In this document: one piece after another, positions 47,861 through 59,530 of the stretch
Position numbering within the stretch: the first letter of the stretch is position 1
Layout of the letters: each line of letters begins with the position of its first letter
Assembly: GCA_021613375.1 (NCBI GenBank)
Contig: CM038703.1
Coordinates: 23,052,194-23,116,193 of the forward strand
Length of the DNA stretch: 64,000 nt
Direction: 5' to 3'
Origin: Megaleporinus macrocephalus
Taxonomy: Eukaryota; Chordata; Actinopteri; Characiformes; Anostomidae
The notes under the pieces: model-generated
The model's database searches: none
Seen by the model: only the letters and a program-made list of their open reading frames with translations
Told to the model about the DNA's origin: nothing
Position numbers and translations under genes: made by a program

Positions 47861-50245
47861 GTCTGACGGGAGCAGTGCATAGAGTGTAAGTGTGTGTGTG
47901 ATCTGATGGGAGCAGTGTGTAGAGTTTAAGTGTGTGTATGTTTTCTGATGGGAGCAGTGCGTAGAGTGTAAGCGTGTGTGTGTGTGTATGTGTATGTGGT
48001 CTGATGGGAGCAGTGTGTAGAGTGTAAGTGTGTGTGTGATCTGATGGGAGCAGTGTATAGAGTTTAAGTGTGTGTATGTGGTCTGATGGGAGCAGTGCAT
48101 AGAGTGTAAGTGTGTGTGTGATCTGATGGGAGCAGTGTGTAGAGTTTAAGTGTGTGTATGTTTTCTGATGGGAGCAGTGCGTAGAGTGTAAGCGTGTGTG
48201 TGTGTGTATGTGTATGTGGTCTGATGGGAGCAGTGTGTAGAGTTTAAGTGTGTGTATGTGGTCTGACGGGAGCAGTGTGTAGAGTTTAAGTGTGTGTATG
48301 TGGTCTGATGGGAGCAGTGTGTAGAGTTTAAGTGTGTGTATGTGGTCTGCTGGGAGCAGTGTGTAGAGTTTAAGTGTGTGTATGTGATCTGATGGGAGCA
48401 GTGTGTAGAGTTTAAGTGTGTGTATGTGATCTGATGGGAGCAGTGTGTAGAGTATAAGTGTGTGTATGTGATCTGATGGGAGCAGTGTGTAGAGTATAAG
48501 TGTGTGTATGTGATCTGATGGGAGCAGTGTGTAGAGTTTAAGTGTGTGTATGTGGTCTGCTGGGAGCAGTGTGTAGAGTTTAAGTGTGTGTATGTGGTCT
48601 GCTGGGAGCAGTGTGTAGAGTTTAAGTGTGTGTATGTGGTCTGCTGGGAGCAGTGTGTAGAGTTTAAGTGTGTGTATGTGGTCTGCTGGGAGCAGTGTGT
48701 AGAGTTTAAGTGTGTGTATGTGGTCTGCTGGGAGCAGTGTGTAGAGTTTAAGTGTGTGTATGTGGTCTGCTGGGAACAGTGTGTAGAGTTTAAGTGTGTG
48801 TGTGTGTGTGTATGTGGTCTGCTAGGAGCAGTGTGTAGAGTTTACGTGTGTGTATGTGGTCTGATGGGAACAGTGTGTAGAGTTTAAGTGTGTGTGTGTT
48901 TATGTGGTCTTCTAGGAGCAGTGTGTAGAGTTTACGTGTGTGTATGTGGTCTGATGGGAACGGTGTGTAGAGTTTAAGTGTGTGTGTGTGTGTGTATGTG
49001 GTCTGCTAGGAGCAGTGTGTAGAGTTTAAGTGTGTGTATGTGATCTGATGGGAGCAGTGTGTAGAGTATAAGTGTGTGTATGTGGTCTGCTGGGAGCAGT
49101 GTGTAGAGTTTACGTGTGTGTATGTGGTCTGATGGGAGCAGTGTGTAGAGTTTAAGTGTGTGTATGTGGTCTGCTAGGAGCAGTGTGTAGAGTTTACGTG
49201 TGTGTATGTGGTCTGCTGGGAGCAGTGTGTAGAGTTTAAGTGTGTGTGTGTGTATGTGGTCTGCTAGGAGCAGGGTGTAGAGTTTACGTGTGTGTATGTG
49301 GTCTGATGGGAGCAGTGTGTAGAGTTTAAGTGTGTGTATGTGATCTGATGGGAGCAGTGTGTAGAGTATAAGTGTGTGTATGTGGTCTGCTAGGAGCAGT
49401 GTGTAGAGTTTAATTGTGTGTATGTGATCTGATGGGAGCAGTGTGTAGAGTTTAAGTGTGTGTATGTGATCTGATGGGAGCAGTGTGTAGAGTATAAGTG
49501 TGTGTATGTGGTCTGCTGGGAGCAGTGTGTAGAGTTTAAGTGTGTGTATGTGATCTGATGGGAGCAGTGTGTAGAGTTTAATTGTGTGTATGTGATCTGA
49601 TGGGAGCAGTGTGTAGAGTATAAGTGTGTGTATGTGATCTGATGGGAGCAGTGTGTAGAGTTTAAGTGTGTGTATGTGATCTGATGGGAGCAGTGTGTAG
49701 AGTATAAGTGTGTGTATGTGGTCTGATGGGAGCAGTGTGTAGAGTATAAGTGTGTGTATGTGATCTGATGGGAGCAGTGTGTAGAGTTTAATTGTGTGTA
49801 TGTGATCTGATGGGAGCAGTGTGTAGAGTTTAAGTGTGTGTATGTGATCTGCTGGGAGCAGTGTGTAGAGTATAAGTGTGTGTATGTGGTCTGCTGGGAG
49901 CAGTGTGTAGAGTTTAAGTGTGTGTATGTGATCTGATGGGAGCAGTGTGTAGAGTATAAGTGTGTGTATGTGGTCTGCTGGGAGCAGTGTGTAGAGTTTA
50001 CGTGTGTGTATGTGGTCTGCTGGGAGCAGTGTGTAGAGTTTAAGTGTGTGTATGTGGTCTGCTGGGAGCAGTGTGTAGAGTTTAAGTGTGTGTGTGTATG
50101 TGGTCTGCTAGGAGCAGTGCGTAGAGTTTACGTGTGTGTATGTGGTCTGATGGAAGCAGTGCGTAGAGTTTATGTGTGTGTGCGTGTGCGTGTGTGTGTG
50201 TGTGTATGTGTGTGTGGTCTGCTGGGAGCAGTGTGTAGAGTTTAA
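47171..50245. repeat. Minisatellite II, about 70 copies of a 42-bp unit
   Basis: Core GGGAGCAGTGTGTAGAGTTT joined by a GTGTGTGTATGTGGTCTG-type linker. Variants TCTGATGGG, TCTGCTGGG, TCTGACGGG and TCTGCTAGG, ATAAG against TTTAAG, and expanded GT linkers form runs. A stretch near 48540-48780 has several identical copies in a row. A block at 47871-48090 recurs from 48091 with a shift of 220 bp, a higher-order repeat. Because 42 is a multiple of three, open frames run through it; they are not genes. Confidence 0.97.
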
Positions 50246-50249
50246 GTGT

Positions 50250-50333
<84 letters not shown>

Positions 50334-50341
50334 GTGTGTGT
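50246..50341. repeat. (GT)n microsatellite closing minisatellite II
   Basis: Nearly pure GT for about 95 bp, continuous with the GT-rich linker of the last minisatellite unit. Potential Z-DNA former. Confidence 0.97.
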
Positions 50342-51139
50342 GACATCCTCCTCTTTCAATGAATTCCACCTGGGCTAAAAAGGCAAAGAAGGCCAGTGTG
50401 GGGCCCACTTACTCATTTTACCTTCTCTATACAAACACACATATAAACAAAGCCTTGAACTCCAATACATGTCAACATATGACAAACTGATTCTCACACA
50501 TAGACGTTCATGTTACGCCCTGCATACAACTCAATGTAGTGTATACTACACACATTAAAGAGCCCACCCACAGTTTCCCTCTTACACACACACTGGCTGT
50601 GTGAGGTTAGCAGAGAGTTAATGCAGACAGAAAGGACTTAATGACCAGAGCAGCTGCTGCTGGGGTTGACCCTCCAAATCTCTCTTTCCTTCCACTCTCT
50701 ATCCTTTCCTTCTTCTTTCCCTCTTCCTTTACTCGTTCAGCTCCACAGACTGTGTGCAGATAGAAACCAGTAGACAAAGACTTGTTTGCCTTTTGTTTAA
50801 ACATGCAGGCTTGTTTATAGGTTTGGAAAAACAATACTTGAATAAAAACATTAATAAAGATTCTAGGACTTTCAGTTTAATGCTAAGAATTACTATATAT
50901 TCAACAGTTACCACTTCAAAACAGTGGATTTAGCTACTTTCTACTTTCAGTCCACTCTGGACCAGATGCACATGAGTGTAAGGTCATCTGGTTCAGTGCT
51001 TGACCCCACTACTGCAATGCACTGCACTGCAATGTTCCAACATCTAGTATAAACAAAAAAATAACTTATTCTTAACAGTTATTATTATTATTGTTATCAG
51101 TAGTAGTAGTTGTAGTAGTAGTGTTATTTGCATTCATAT

Positions 51140-51245
51140 TGTTGCTGTCCAAAGAAACAGCACAACAGCTGTTTTTTACATTTTTACATTTCTTGATGAT
51201 TGGCTCAGCATAAATTGGTTAATTTGAAAATTATATTGTTAAAAT
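51140..51245. mobile_element. Inverted-repeat element copy 3, truncated
   Basis: GTTGCTGTCCAAAGAAACAG, then CAACAGCTGTTTTTTACATT and GATGATTGGC, in the same order as the left half of the other copies. The right end was not found. Confidence 0.45.
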
Positions 51246-51418
51246 AACCATTACAATTGAAAAATAAGAATAACAATCATACAATACATACAATACAATA
51301 GTTGTAAAATGACCAAAAGAAACAGGTAGAATGCATAAAATGTCATTAAAGCTGATACATAAATATGGATAAACAGCTATGAACCAAATGTAACTAAACA
51401 ACACTAAAATGTGACTAA

Positions 51419-51472
<54 letters not shown>

Positions 51473-51654
51473 TTGTATATGTGGGTGCTGGAGATTAGGA
51501 TGGGGATACTTGTTCTACAGACTGCATATGTATGTGTATGTTTGTGTGCACTCTGTAACTGTGTGTGCTGTAAGTTGTTTTCAGTCACACAGCATGTGCT
51601 TCCAATAGACTCTCTTTCAGCATTCTCTTAGCCAAAGATCATTACCCATCTGTG

Positions 51655-51860
51655 TGTGTGTGCGTGCCACACTGTGGGGACCAAAACCTGGTTAAATACT
51701 CCTGTTGTGGGAATCTTTTGTCTTTTCCGTGACCACAAGCTAAACCCCACAATGTAAATCATCCAAAGGATAAGGTTAGCATTAGTTAGGGTTAGAGTTA
51801 GGGTTAGTAGCAGATCTAGTTTGGGTAAGTCTGCAGGAAATAGGTCCCTCAATTTCAGAG
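51655..51860 (+). repeat. GTTAGGG/CCCCACA dispersed repeat, copy 2
   Basis: GTGGGGACCAAAACCTGGTT, then CCCCACAATGTAAATC, then GTTAGGGTTAGAGTTAGGG and AAGTCTGCAGGAAAT. Opposite orientation to copy 1. Confidence 0.65.
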
Positions 51861-53110
51861 TGGAAGTGTTTGATGGAGGTGCTTTATTACTGAGAGAGAC
51901 TAACAAAGAAAAAAAGAGAGAGAGGTACAGATGCTAGGCTGGTTCTCTGGTTGCTAGTTGATCTATATTGATCTATACACATTATATATTCATGTTTATG
52001 TGATACATTTGTGTAGGGGAGAATAGTAGTTTTGAGTATCTCCTGGATCTGATGTCATACGTTGTCTGGGAAAGGCAAAACACACTGTGAGCTAAGATGA
52101 CATTCTGAAGTAAAAAAAAATAGAGTAGAGTTGTCACAAATTAAAAACTACTATCATTCTAAAATTAGAATTTGCGTGAAGTGTATAAGTGTGTGTATAA
52201 GTGTATAAGAGTGTTTAAAATGTTGTAGACTGCGATCCAGGACTGACCCACTGATTAACGATTAATCATGTGCATGTTTAATCAAATCTTTTCTAAAGTA
52301 CATTCCGAAGTTAATAAGAAGTAAAATAAATGAATAAATATCCCTAAAATAAAGTGATTGCTTTCTTTTACAGTCTACACTGAAATAAGATATGAACATG
52401 TAATGAATACAAGTATATACCTAAGACTTTATTCCTTTATGTGTTGTGCAGTTTCTAACATTATGACTTACTGATCTCATGATACATATAAATAAGTGTA
52501 AGAAGCATGATAAGCCCTTGTCCCCTTTTTTACATTTATTGAATTTATTTATAATTTAATCATATATATATTGCCATTTGTCAAGTTTATAATGTTAATA
52601 ATAAACATAATTTCCTTGATTTCCCTGAATTTAGCAGATAAACAGGACGTGTGTTCTGTGTACAGGATGTGTTAACTTTGTTTCACTTAGAAAATCAGCA
52701 AGGCTTGAAATTTGACCAGGAGTGCACAGACGTTTGCATACAACTGTACAAATATACTTTTTAAAACACAGTCTTTCCTGTAATGAACAATTCATACAGT
52801 TTTAGGCAAACTTCTATAATAAGTTAAGAATATTTTTCATTTTCTTTGAAACTACATTGAAGATACATGTTTTTCTCTGACACCAATCTGCTCTCATAAG
52901 GACAATCTTATAATGGTAAACAAATGTGGGTCATACAATCTTTCTCTCTCTCTCCCACTCTCTCTGTCTCTCTAAATCTCACTCCCCCATACTCTGCCTC
53001 ATGCCTTTACTTTTGACCACATCTGCTGCACACGCTCTGTTCCTCTATAAATCTTCCTCACTCCTCTTCTCTAATCTTTCTATTCTCTTTGTTTAGAATT
53101 TGTATCTCTG

Positions 53111-53148
<38 letters not shown>

Positions 53149-56100
53149 TTTCTCTGTTTTACAGCTGTATTAGTTTCTGCAGGGTCAGTAGACAAATTCA
53201 CATGAGGGCTAGACAGGAAGTGACCTCACTGACATTAAGGAATTTCACTGGATTCACACACAGATGCACGCACACAGAGGGAATGCTAGTGTGTACAATG
53301 TGCTTATTATTTAAACGAGCCAACAAACACACTGGAGTTCATGTAAAGCCATAAACACTTAAGTACAGTTGCAGAGCTGATCAGTCACTGAGCTGGAGCA
53401 GTTCCTGCTATTGTTGAAGCTGTGCAAACAGCAAGACCCCCCTCTTCCTCAGTTCTTTCCAAAAGGCACAATCAGGATGAAATGTGGAACATCTGGAGAT
53501 TCCCGTCTTTCAGGTGCGTGTATAAGAGATTTGCTTGTGTTGTCTGTTACTGAAGGTTTGAATTGTGCAGCTGTGCTCAACTTAATCTCTATCTGTGACA
53601 TCTATAGTAGTGCATATCTATAGTAGTGCACAGTCTGTTTGCACAGAGAAGATGTGGTTCCTTGCACTTAAGTCCTTTAGTTACGCTTATAAGCTGTGAA
53701 ATGTTTTTTGACATTTGTTTCACGTGTTCTGCAGCAGAAATCTTGGCCAAATTCTGTATGCCATAATTTATGCTCACATGTGGTGAAGGTCAGATGCAGT
53801 AAAGAATTTCTGGTGAAATACTCTACATACAATACACACGCTTACAATATTCTAACTTGAAACAAAACTGGTTGCTCTTGCATTTGGCATTGAAATATGA
53901 GTGAAATTACATTCTTTCAATTCAGCCCTGGGAGTGCAAACATTTTGCATACACAACTTCCCGTCAAATTCAGCTGCAAATTCACATTCTTAACCAATCG
54001 TGCTGTTGCTCTGGCTGTGTTATACAACTTTATAACAGAATATCCTAAATGATGCAAACTATTTTAAAGGAGGCCTATTATAATTATTATCAATGTTCAT
54101 CATTTTAATTTTGAGGGAATCTACATCCTTCAGTTCTCCCAAAGCATAATATTTATTTACCCTCTACCCTCTAATAATGTATTTACCCTCTACCCTCTGA
54201 AATGCTCTGGTAATAGTGCCTGTGTCTTTCCCCGCGTATGTACATATCAGTTTGGGTCTCATCCAGAAAGTGTTATGAAATCACATCACAGTGTAACAGA
54301 GAAATGGGGTGGAATTCCATTAAGGTGTTTTAGAACACCTCTAAAAATTTAGAAAAACTGAAAGAAAGAGAAAAAACTAAAAAACCATAATGAAAAACGG
54401 GAAAAGTCCTTAAACCAGTATTTAAACACAGTGCATAAACATTTCTTCTGGACTGGCTATAAATTAACACATGTAAGTGTAATTTACGTATAAGATAAAT
54501 TTACAATTTAAGTTTAAGATTAATTTATGCATAAGATAAAAAGGTAGAAATTGTAAAATCATTTAGAATTATGAAAAACACTCATTGATCATTTCTGTAA
54601 TGTGGTATACCCCAAAACCTGGAGAAAGAAGACAACATGTTAAGTTTGAAAAGTAAAACAGATTATTCAATTAGACAAGAATATTTTTTTCAGGATTACA
54701 TGACTTACATGATTAAAAGTATCGATAAAAATAGAGTCCAAGTCCAAATCCCTCAAGGCTTCAAGGCTTAACTTAGACAAACCATTAAGACATTATATAT
54801 GTGTACATATTGCAAATTTCTTTTTGTTGTAAATTGTTATTAAAGTGTTTATTCTTCTACATAACCGGCTGCTACTGTAATAACTGCACTTTCTGATTTT
54901 TATTCTGATTCTGATTCTGATAGAAATTAGCAGGCTAAAGAAACTTAGGGCAGAGAGAAAGAGAGAAAAGAAAAAAGAGGGGTGGGTGTAAGAGTCCCCA
55001 CACAGACTCAGTCAAAGCAGTTATACCTTTATGCAAACTATTTGGAAATTTGACCTATTCTACATATACAATTGCCGATTAATTCCAAAATATTATAACG
55101 CAGACTTACATGAGCGCAGAATCAAGCAGAGTGTCTGATGAGATTTAGTCATCAAAGATAGTTTTCCTCTTAATAATGCCCGCAAGAGTCATTGTCAGTC
55201 GGGCTAACAGCCTTAAAGGTTTCTGAATGGTCACCTTTTACTCAGCTATGTGATGATAACAACGCACCCTGCGCTGCAAAACATCATAATTGCGCTGAAT
55301 TACGACTCACTAATACAAATGGAAAAAATAACATTAAGCTATTGAAATCAGAAATGGTTATTGTAATTTTATCTAAGCCATCATTTGTTACTGCACCACA
55401 ATGTGGTGGTAGTACAGCCAGGCTCATTTTGATACAATGTTTTGCCTGAAAAAATACCCAAATTAAAAGGCATAGAAAGGGAATTTATGGCCGTTCCTGG
55501 CTGAAGAAACAGGGAAACATGCAAGACCCATCCTTCAAAGTGGATCAGTGTTTGTCTTCACAACATGCAACTAGCTCTACCGTTTCAGACCAGATCATTC
55601 TATTAGCGGAGTTAGGGGTAAGGCTAGCATATTTTAGCTAACATAAACAAAAATGTTTTTTCCTTAATCATCTTTGATCTGTCTCTCTTTTTTCATGTGT
55701 TACAGCAATCTCATGGCAATGACTGTACAGTGTAAACCTGCAGAGCAGAAAGAAACAAAAAGAAACAAAAAATCTGTTGGCTTGAAACGCATTAACAGTG
55801 GAAGCCAAGGTGATGAAGCGATTGCTTTTGGCATCTAATATGAATATTATAAGTGGGATTTTCTTTTCTGGGAAATGCATTTAATTTATTGTCTGTGCAA
55901 AGCAACAGTGCACCAGATGTTGAAGATAGATTAAGCTGAAAATGCTGGAGTCTTTCTTTAATAGTACTGAAGAAGAAGTTTGTAGAAATTGATTTTGTAC
56001 TTTTCCCTCTGTTGTTCTTTTGTCTGCATAGTCACGTTTATAAACGTCAGGGTCACGTAATTAATATGTCTACCCACGCACTCACCCAGGAGAACCTCTT

Positions 56101-56859
56101 CCCACAGCCTGGCGCACAGCCTGAGAGAGGAGTTCCAGTTGAGAAATGTCTCTCTAGACTTTCTGGACTGTTTCTTAACTCTCCTGGCGTTTCCCTGGAT
56201 CCATCCAGTCTTTTCAAACAAGCATTCAGGACAGAATCCCTGAGGGAGCCTTGTGGGAAGAAAAGGCTGCTTTCCCCATATTCATACTGTGTATGTGTGT
56301 GTGTGTCATTAGGTGACTGCTGTCCACATCTGGTCAGCAGTGCGTGGGGAGACGTGGGGGGAGGGGATCTTTGCCCAGACTCAGAGATATAGTGTGTATG
56401 TACCAATATGTGTAAATGCATTTAGTGTTTGGTTCTTTCTTCCTGATGGTAAAACATGTATATTTTGAGGTTGTTCAGTCCCCAAGTCAACAATGTGGGT
56501 GAAAAAGGATATGTAGCTGTTACTGTTTAAATTGTAAAGAATCAGAAAATGCATCCAACGTCTAAGAATGAATATTGAAAATGATATTATAACCGGTTTT
56601 AGATACTTTAAGTTTTTCCCTAATTTAAAAATACCCGTTTTCTTTCTTCTGTAAAGTTACTGTTTTGGAGATATGCGAACTCAAAAAATGAAAACGACTC
56701 TTCTGACTTGACCAAAAAAGGAAGGATTGTCAATTATTTTTTCTCTGTATGTTAAAGGTTTACGTGCAGACAACATCAATACGGGCCTCAGAACTACTGC
56801 ATGTATTGAAGGTGTTTGATTTAAATGTTTTTAATGAATTTACTTTTAGTAATTGTGCA

Positions 56860-57035
56860 TTGTCGCTGTAAATACATAGCTCCATTTTTGTTGATTTTCA
56901 TTTTCTGTATCGTTTGAACAGAGCAGCTGTTCAATATATCCTGTTTCTGGTTTCTTGACTTATACTGAAAATTGAGAGTTTTTGTCCTCTCCTCTAAACC
57001 ATTTTGGAGATACTTGTTTTTCTTTGGACAGCGAC
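56860..57035. mobile_element. Inverted-repeat element copy 4, upstream of tril
   Basis: Left TTGTCGCTGTAAATACATAG and right CTTTGGACAGCGACA. Inside are CTCCATTTTTGTTGATTTTC, CAGCTGTTCAATATATCC and TTGGAGATACTTGTTTTTC, as in copy 2. It ends about 230 bases before the likely tril coding exon, so it may lie within the tril promoter or first intron. Confidence 0.6.
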
Positions 57036-57181
57036 ATTATATTTGGAATTATTTTCATAATTCCTGGGATAGCGTGTATGCAAGTGTGTGTAAGTCTGTG
57101 CATGTGTTTGTGTATGTGTGTGTGTAATCTGCACCAGATGACCACTAGTGGAGTGAGAGAGGCTGTAGTAGGCGGACGTTT

Positions 57182-57184
<3 letters not shown>

Positions 57185-57244
<60 letters not shown>
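57185..57244. repeat. (CT)n microsatellite just before tril
   Basis: About 30 CT units with a CG break. It runs into TTTTCACTGCAG, so on the + strand it would be an extreme polypyrimidine tract for a splice acceptor at 57262. Confidence 0.95.
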
Positions 57245-57249
57245 GTTCA

Positions 57250-59530
57250 TTTTTCACTGCAGCTGGATCTGCAGAGCTGCTTCCGCTGCTCCCGCTGCTC
57301 GCGCTCGTCGTTTCTACAAAGGCGCTCTAGACAAGCGGGACCGCAGCAGAGGAATGTCCACAGCACTTTTCCGGGAATGGCCGCACGCGCGTTCCTCCTC
57401 CTCCTCGCCGTCTGCCTCGCGCTGCTGCCCGCTGCTGTTCGCGCTCTCTGCCCGGAGCGCTGCGAGTGCGGGCGCGCGCAGCAACATGTCCTGTGCGCCA
57501 ACCGCGGCCTGCGCACGGTACCGGGCGCGCCTCCGGCGGAGAGTGCGCTGCTCGTGCGCGCCCTCGTCCTAGCGGGCAACTTCATCGACGCCTTGAGCGC
57601 GCGCGACCTGGCGCACTACGGCCACCTAACACGCCTTGACCTGCAGTTCAACCGCATAGGGCGCGTACACCCGCGCGCGTTCGCAAAGCTCTCCGAGCTG
57701 CAGGAGCTCTACCTTGGCCATAACCTCCTCTCCGCATTGCCCCCGCGCGCGCTGCAGCCGTTAACAAAGCTATCCGTGCTCTACGTCAACGACAACGTCA
57801 TTGAGGAGCTTGAGGCCGAGGCCTTCGCGAGCTTATCGAGCGTGGTGCGGCTGCGGCTGGACGGGAACGCGCTAGAGACGCTAAGTGAGTCCGTTTTCGA
57901 GCCTCTGTCCGGTCTTGTGGTGCTGCAGCTCGAGTCCAACCGTCTGCGCCACATGCACCCCAACGCCTTCGCCAACCTCACGCGCCTTCAGTTCCTGAAC
58001 CTTTCCGACAACCAGCAGACGGAGCTGCGCGACGCGCGCATCTTCGCGCGCCTGGAGTCGCTTACAACCCTGCTGCTCGCGCGCAACCAAATCGCGCACG
58101 TGGGCGCGCGCATCTTTCAGGATCTGCGAAGGCTCACGACACTTTCGCTAAGTGGGAACAGGATCACGCGGTTCGAGCCCGATGCTCTGACGGGCCTCTC
58201 GCGCCTGCGGGAGCTCGCGTTGGACGGCAACGCGCTGACCAATGTGCCCGTTGGTCTTCTAGACCCGCTCGCGCGCCTCGAAAATCTTGACCTGAGTGCC
58301 AACCAGATCACGCGCGTGCACGAGGCTGCCTTCGCGCAACTCGCGCGCCTCCGCGTGCTTACGCTGAGGGACAACAGACTCGCGAGGCTGGCAAGCGGCG
58401 CGCTCGCGACGAACTCGGCGCTGCGCGCGCTCGATCTGCGGGGTAATGAGTGGACGTGCGGCTGCCGCGCCGAAGCACTGAAAAGTCGCGCTGGGGGAGG
58501 CGGAGACCTTGCGGTGCGATGTCGCGAGGAGGAAGAAGAGGAAAAGGGAGAGGAGGAAGGGCATAAAGGGGAGGCCCGCGTGGAGGGGATGGAGCAGAGC
58601 GACTTGTGCGCAGTTGAGGACATGGAGGACAGGATGAGAGGAGAGGAGGAGGTTGAGGGTGAAGGAGGTGCAGAAGAGCGCGAAGTGTCTTCCACAGAGC
58701 GGAGAAAACAGATGAGCACGAGCTCAGGAGCTGTCAAAAACAAAAAGCGCGGGAGACCGAGAGCCCTCACGAGAGTATTGACAACAAAAATTGTTCCCAT
58801 GACAACTAAGGATGCCGCTCTCTCTCAGCAACGCGTCGACACACAGGGAAAGCGCTCTGAACAAACCGCTGCGTTAACGGGCGCCTGTCACTTTAACCGT
58901 CATCACATCGCCAACGTGACCGTTGACGAGGTCACGGACACCACGGCCACTGTCCGCTGGAGCGCGGCAGCGGACCGCGGCGAGCTCGCGCTGCACTTTC
59001 GGGTTTTCTTCGACCGCCTGGGCAGCTCCGCGCGCTTCCCGCGTTACGTGTACGCGGACGGTTCGAGCAGAGCGCTGACACTGCGAGAGCTCCGCCCGGA
59101 CTCCGCCTACCTGGCCTGCGTGGAGAGCCTGTTGGGCGGGACTTCGTGCCACATGGCCTCACGCGAGCACTGCGCCGGCTTCGTGACCGGGCCCGGAGCT
59201 CGCGAGGCGGAGGCGTGGCACGTGGCGGCGGCGGCTTTGTCGTTGAGCGTGCTGCTCGCGCTGCTGCTGGCTGGGGCGGGGCTGGCGCGAGCGCTCGCGA
59301 GGAGGAGGAGAAGCAGCAGAATAAAAGGCGGGAGAGGGTATTCGTATTCCGCGCGCACGCCTTTTCGCGCAGCCATGGCAACCGCCTGTGCGTCGTCCGA
59401 GTTCAGCGCGTACAGAAGCGGGCGCGCGCTGTCCGAGGAGGGAGATCTGATCCAGTTTACAGGAGAGAGAGTTTACAGCAGCGCGCCCGTCTGTAGAGAG
59501 CACGACGCCACCATGCACAGTTTCATCGAC
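57250..59530. other. CpG-rich island coinciding with the tril ORF
   Basis: Dense GCGCGCG and CGCGC motifs fill the ORF and stop close to both ends of it, against AT-rich flanks. Long open frames on the other strand across this block are a by-product of its composition. Confidence 0.8.

Larger units (their letters stand above)
50342..56850. other. Gene-poor interval upstream of tril
   Basis: AT-rich, no recognisable exon. Contains (GT)n at 51424-51470 and (CT)n at 53112-53144, and repeat copies listed separately. A scrap reading GCAATGTTCCAACATCTAGT near 51030-51050 looks like the end of a Tc1 transposase. The frames at 56012-56421 show no family motif. Confidence 0.5.

Noticed and set aside
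47521..50245. + strand frames reading VVCWEQCVEFK repeats and - strand His/Thr-rich frames
   Set aside because: The 42-bp unit is a multiple of three, so frames stay open by arithmetic. No Cys-rich secreted protein is implied.
45930..50245. Possible CRISPR-like array
   Set aside because: Units are contiguous with no unique spacers, and the genome is a vertebrate.
56012..56421. Two overlapping ORFs of about 120 codons
   Set aside because: No start context, no splice partners, no recognisable motif, and they end in microsatellite-like sequence.
57247..57585. Antisense and alternative-frame ORFs over the tril start
   Set aside because: Composition artefacts; they overlap the signal peptide and LRR N-cap of the real frame.
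58117..59518. Long antisense frames across tril
   Set aside because: Low-complexity Ser/Arg/Pro translations produced by the CpG-rich sense codons; no family match and sense frame is clearly tril.
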